28,323 bases of DNA from Pelargonium cotyledonis (Eukaryota > Streptophyta > Magnoliopsida > Geraniales > Geraniaceae): assembly GCA_036897625.1 (NCBI GenBank), contig JAYMTA010000463.1, forward strand, positions 1 through 28,323. Reading direction: 5' to 3'. The translations under genes were made by a program, and so were the position numbers. Below, in pieces: positions 24,661-28,323 of this stretch; position 1 is the first letter of the stretch; each line of letters starts with the position of its first letter. The notes below the pieces were generated by a model. It did not search any database. It was given only the letters and a program-made list of their open reading frames with translations, and was not told where the DNA came from.

Positions 24661-26204
24661 AGAAGAAAATGAATGCGGTTGCTTTTTTATATCATACTGA
24701 GATTGGGTCTGGTTTTCCAGAAATTTACGAAATTAGCAATCTACTGTCTTTTTTCTTTTTCTTTATTCTTGTTTTGGCTTCTTTCGCCGTGTGTATCTGG
24801 GCTGTGCTGTTGAACACCACGCGCTCAGTGATCGGGCGGAGAGGTTCTTTGACGGCTGAAATGATCGGTTGAGATTTCGTAGTTGATCTCACGCTCCAGA
24901 AGAGGCGCGTGTAACTTGCACGTGAGTTGTTGATTGAATTGCGATGGGAGTATACAAGATACCGTCCTCACTTGACAGTTACCGTTGTGCACACGTGTCA
25001 AGATCCAACGAGGATCTGATAGCATCAATGGAATTTGAGGAACACTCGTGAACGGTTCAGATTCGCCGTTGACCGTGTAGCTAACTAACTAATGAGTTGG
25101 TAAAATTCAAAACCGGGTCTCTGACCGGTTCAGATATCCGGTCCAATTTGACCCTAGCTAGAAAGACAATCTTACATCTTCACTGCCTGTGCTCCAAATA
25201 TTTCATTAATAAAAAAGGGTCGACTTCATAAAAGAAAATATTATCTTGACAACTTTATAAAATAACATAGACCCATTGAATATATAAGAGATGAGGTAAT
25301 ATAGTGAAAATGTATAATATGTACAGTTACACTAATAAATTGGACGACTCACGGACTCACGCTACAAACTCATGGGAATGGTACCGAATATATTGATGAT
25401 GTGGCATTTGATGGGTGATCTACCACGTCATTTTGTATGACCTTTGGAAATTTTGGCATTTTCTATCTTTACAAGTATTTTCAATGTGTTGGTCCAGTAA
25501 ATGATTTACTATCTCATAGATAAGTATTCGTTAGAGTAAATACATTTTGTATATCTTCTCAGATGACGTCGAGGAACTAATTTTCACAAAATGTATACAA
25601 AATCGTAGTTCGGGGCAGATGTGTAAAATGTATACAAAATCATAGGTCGGGGCAGATGTGTAGTATAAACTTGTAACATTTGGTTTATACAACTTACATT
25701 TTACAATGACACAAGCAGCAAAAAATGCCAATAATTTTTCAATGTATCCCTATTTACCAAACATCTTTATGAGATTGGGAAAGGAAAAGCTTTGAGGGAA
25801 AACATGACCATTTTTGCTGAAACTCAAAACTCCAATATGCAGGCATGGATAGTAATCTTGCAAGAAACTGGCACAGTCAAGCTCCAGTCTCCATATCAAT
25901 GACCCTGTTAAGATAAGCCCAACAAACACAATATAGATTGGTGGTAAAAAATCGCAATAAAGTCAGAAGTCCATGAATTGTCTACCCGAAAAATCGGGAG
26001 TGGTAAACATACTGAAACTGTAAGCACATTTATTACCTAGATTGAAATTCACACCAAAATATTGTATTTGAATTTTAAGTCCATAACATAACCATCAACG
26101 AGATCCTGAACAACATGTACATATCCCCTACTATTCGCTCTCTTCTCGAGGGTTGGCAACAAAACTAATGCAGATTCTAACACAAAACAGCAATAGCAAT
26201 AATA
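24661..26204. other. JMJ17-like promoter and F-box gene 3' flank
   Basis: No gene is supported. The part near 24700-25200 is less AT-rich and is the probable JMJ17-like promoter. A two-copy 37-bp tandem repeat lies at 25588-25662. The F-box gene 3' UTR should lie just below 26204. Confidence 0.5.
25588..25662. repeat. 37-bp tandem repeat, two copies
   Basis: Units starting AAAATGTATACAAAATC at 25588 and 25625 both end CGGGGCAGATGTGTA and differ at two positions. The array is intergenic, and its recent origin is suggested by high identity. Confidence 0.85.
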
Positions 26205-27576
26205 CTAAGAACAAGTCCATGAAACTAAGCTGTTGACATGTTTACAGTAGAGGGATGATGAACATATTTCAGAGGCTACAAATGAATAAAATGTTCCACT
26301 TTTGACATTGTAGACAAAGTGAACCCCTTGGGACCTGAGAATACAAAAGATCAAAAACTCCCCGTTATTCATCCAGGCAAGAGGGTATAGCCGATCATCT
26401 TTGCCGAAAGAGAAGCGTCTCAACCAAAATACTTGACCTTCCAAGTCGATGGTATACAGCTTCCTCCACCTTCCATTCCGTACGTCAGCGAGCTTCCAAA
26501 CGTCCCATTTCAATTTTGAAACTCTCGACACTACTGATAAACAGTTCCCCATCTGACGACAAGAATTATGGTACTGCAGGCAGTCGGGGAAAGCAAACTC
26601 CCAAACAAGTTCAGTCTCCACATCCATGACAACGAACTGGGAAAGGAAAACCCAATACAAGTACCCTCCAGCAAACAATCCCGTATTAGAAAACGCATTC
26701 TTCCCGGAGAACGATAGGTGATCGGTGTTAACAAGTCTCCAAGCACTGTCCACACCAACAGTTATAATGGCACATTTAGGATGAATGTCCCCACCCGGGA
26801 CACTCCGGAAGGACTGCACCACTTTAAACTTGCGCGAAATAGGAGCACTCGCTAAACAAGGACCTCCTAAAGCTGTACCCAAACCCAATGCGGGGAGGGT
26901 TAACCGGTCTCCAGTAACCGGATTGGCTATAAACAACTTAATCGAGAGGTGGTCCCAGAATAAGACAAGACCATCACAAGAATAGGCAATTTTTCCAGGG
27001 AACTGATATTTAAATCGATTCATGGTAGTGTCACCATTAGTCCTCACCTCCAAAAAATGTGCAAAATTGTTAAGCTTGTTTTGAATGAGCAGACCATCAG
27101 TTGTTAGTTGAGGGTTTAATTTGATAAAGACAGGACTTTTTATCATATTATACCACTTCTTACAAATAAATCTCATCACACTATAAGTAACATCAGCAGG
27201 AACGCAAGCAAGTATGTTCACTATCAATTCTTCAGGGAGCTGCAAATTTTCATTAATTTAGATAATTAAAATTTGAGAAAAAAACATATATACTGTATTT
27301 TGGGACATTAGAGAAAATTGGGCAAACACGACTAAATTTCCATAGGCATCGAAACAAGTAATGTATACGATTAAATCAAAAACAATAATTAAGCAGAAGA
27401 AGACGAAGAAGTAGAGTGATTACCTTTCCACCATCGCCGCCGATTTTGTCGTTTAAATAGGAATTGGAAGACGGAGAATTGTCCTTCGAAGCCAATTTAG
27501 GGTTCAGGCGAAGTGATCGCCGGAGAGGGACGAGACTGACGGATTTTTTGGCCGGTCGTCCTTTAGTCTTGGCCAT
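26205..27576 (-). CDS. F-box protein with basic AT-hook-like N-terminus, two exons
   Basis: Exon 1 is 27576-27424 (51 codons) and exon 2 is 27239-26205, ending in TAG. The 184-bp intron has donor AAAG|GTAATC and acceptor TTTGCAG, and the product is 395 aa. The F-box is LPEELIVNILACVP...CKKWYNMIKSP, about residues 52-94, the part that binds SKP1 in SCF ubiquitin ligases. The remaining 300 residues resemble the F-box-associated interaction region of plant F-box proteins, with blocks such as ITVGVDSAWRLV and GGYLYWVF, and probably bind the target. Residues 1-30 are strongly basic, with KTKGRPAKK (a GRP core like an AT-hook) and LRRSLRLNPK, suggesting nuclear entry or DNA contact. The F-box itself has no internal ATG near its start, so the first exon is needed. 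The target is unknown. The F-box call is firm; the N-terminal reading is inference. Confidence 0.85.
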
Positions 27577-28261
27577 CGTCTCCAGTCCTGGCTGCTCTGC
27601 TCAGTTGCCGAAGAGAATCAGGCAGGAGAAGAAAATCAGATGGGCCTTTTCTATTTATTAACACTATTTTTTAATGTGTAAATTATTGTTATGGTTTTTA
27701 CCTTTTTTAACCCATATATAATATAGATAATTACTAAGACAAAAAAATTAATTATGTTAAAGTTCAATTTTATAGGTCATTGGTCTTTTACGATGTTTTT
27801 TTTAATGTATTGCAATCAAGTATATTCAAATCACACATCGTCGTGTCTATGTCATTAAGGCATGTGTCTAAAAGATTTAACGATATAACTAAAAGACACT
27901 TCAAATACCACACATGGGCCATGGGGCATGCCAGTTTTGATGTAGCCCATTTGGTATCTTCGTATTCGAAAATCAACAAACTCGACTCTGCATGGATCAT
28001 AAAATGTTATCTTTTTTTTATCGTTTTCATTTCACGAGACTTTCCATAAACACAGATTCTATTTTTTATGTCTAAAGGTTCTTTTACAAACTTAATAATT
28101 TTACCAAATGAGTCAAAAAAAAATCCGTATTTGCTCAATTCCTCGAAGACAAATGTTCATTATTGTCATTATTTGAAATTTAATAGTGTCCATATGGTTA
28201 ATTCTACATTTTAAATAATTTGGTTATAACTCTTGTAATAATAGTAATAATAATAATCTAA
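27577..28261. other. F-box gene promoter and intergenic DNA
   Basis: On the - strand just upstream of the F-box start, TTAATAAATAG (about 27650-27660) and AGGCCCATC (about 27640) look like a TATA-type word and a site II (GGCCCA) element common in plant promoters. Beyond about 27700 the sequence is AT-rich. Two overlapping frames of 70-89 codons at 27780-28049 show no family features. Confidence 0.4.
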
Positions 28262-28323
28262 TATAACTCTCTCTCTCTCTCTGTCTCTCTCTCCACATCA
28301 CAGTCTTCCTCTCTGTTCTCCTC
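28262..28323 (+). promoter_or_regulatory. CT-rich tract at window end, possible start of the next gene
   Basis: A (CT)n run from about 28267, interrupted by GT, is followed by CCACATCACAG and more pyrimidine-rich sequence up to the window edge. Plant core promoters and 5' UTRs often look like this. It may mark the leader of a + strand gene outside the window, but no start codon is present. Confidence 0.35.

Noticed and set aside
24669-24872. 67-codon + strand frame in the JMJ17-like promoter
   Set aside because: It is short and hydrophobic from T-rich DNA, with no family resemblance or supporting gene structure.
26205-27245. F-box protein starting at 27245 in a single exon
   Set aside because: The codon there is TTG, inside the intron acceptor. 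The real start is the ATG at 27576, with a spliced first exon in frame.
27780-28049. Overlapping 89- and 70-codon frames on opposite strands
   Set aside because: Neither has a recognisable domain. Both lie in AT-rich intergenic DNA where frames of this size occur by chance.

Overview
This is a stretch of a flowering-plant nuclear genome, almost certainly a eudicot. It is AT-rich, every gene is broken by GT-AG introns, and it holds four plant-family genes, retrotransposon relics and CT/GA microsatellites. There are no bacterial operon features. Exon limits below were placed by hand from splice sites, reading-frame continuity and recalled family sequences. They have not been checked against transcripts.

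Layout. (1) 242-2515, + strand: a six-exon glutathione-peroxidase-like gene (242 aa) with an organelle-type N-terminal extension and an internal in-frame ATG that would give a 168-aa cytosolic form. (2) 2516-4097: intergenic, with a probable 504-bp solo LTR at 3382-3885. (3) 4098-7410, - strand: a five-exon AT-hook nuclear-localized (AHL) protein of 331 aa, with two AT-hooks and a PPC/DUF296 domain. (4) 7411-9230: AHL leader and promoter, with a GA repeat and upstream ATGs. (5) 9231-24449, - strand: a very long KDM5/JARID1-type histone H3K4 demethylase gene resembling Arabidopsis JMJ17. I traced 33 coding exons encoding 1851 aa, with phase conserved throughout. Its introns hold a TRIM-like element, a 53-bp tandem repeat and a 74-bp copied segment flanked by a 15-bp duplication. 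(6) 24450-26204: JMJ17 5' UTR with a leader intron, promoter and intergenic DNA. (7) 26205-27576, - strand: a two-exon F-box protein (395 aa) with a basic, AT-hook-like N-terminus. (8) 27577-28323: intergenic, ending in a CT-rich tract that may be the start of another + strand gene.

The genes do not form a pathway. AHL and JMJ17 are both chromatin proteins, GPX handles peroxide and redox signalling, and the F-box protein is a presumed SCF ubiquitin-ligase adaptor. From memory, GPX, AHL and JMJ17 sit in the same order in Arabidopsis around At1g63460-At1g63490, so most of this window looks like an old conserved eudicot block. I found no evidence of a previously undescribed multi-gene system. 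The interest lies in gene-structure details (tandem NAGNAG acceptors, dual start codons, an unusual PHD finger) and in repeat and insertion events within introns.
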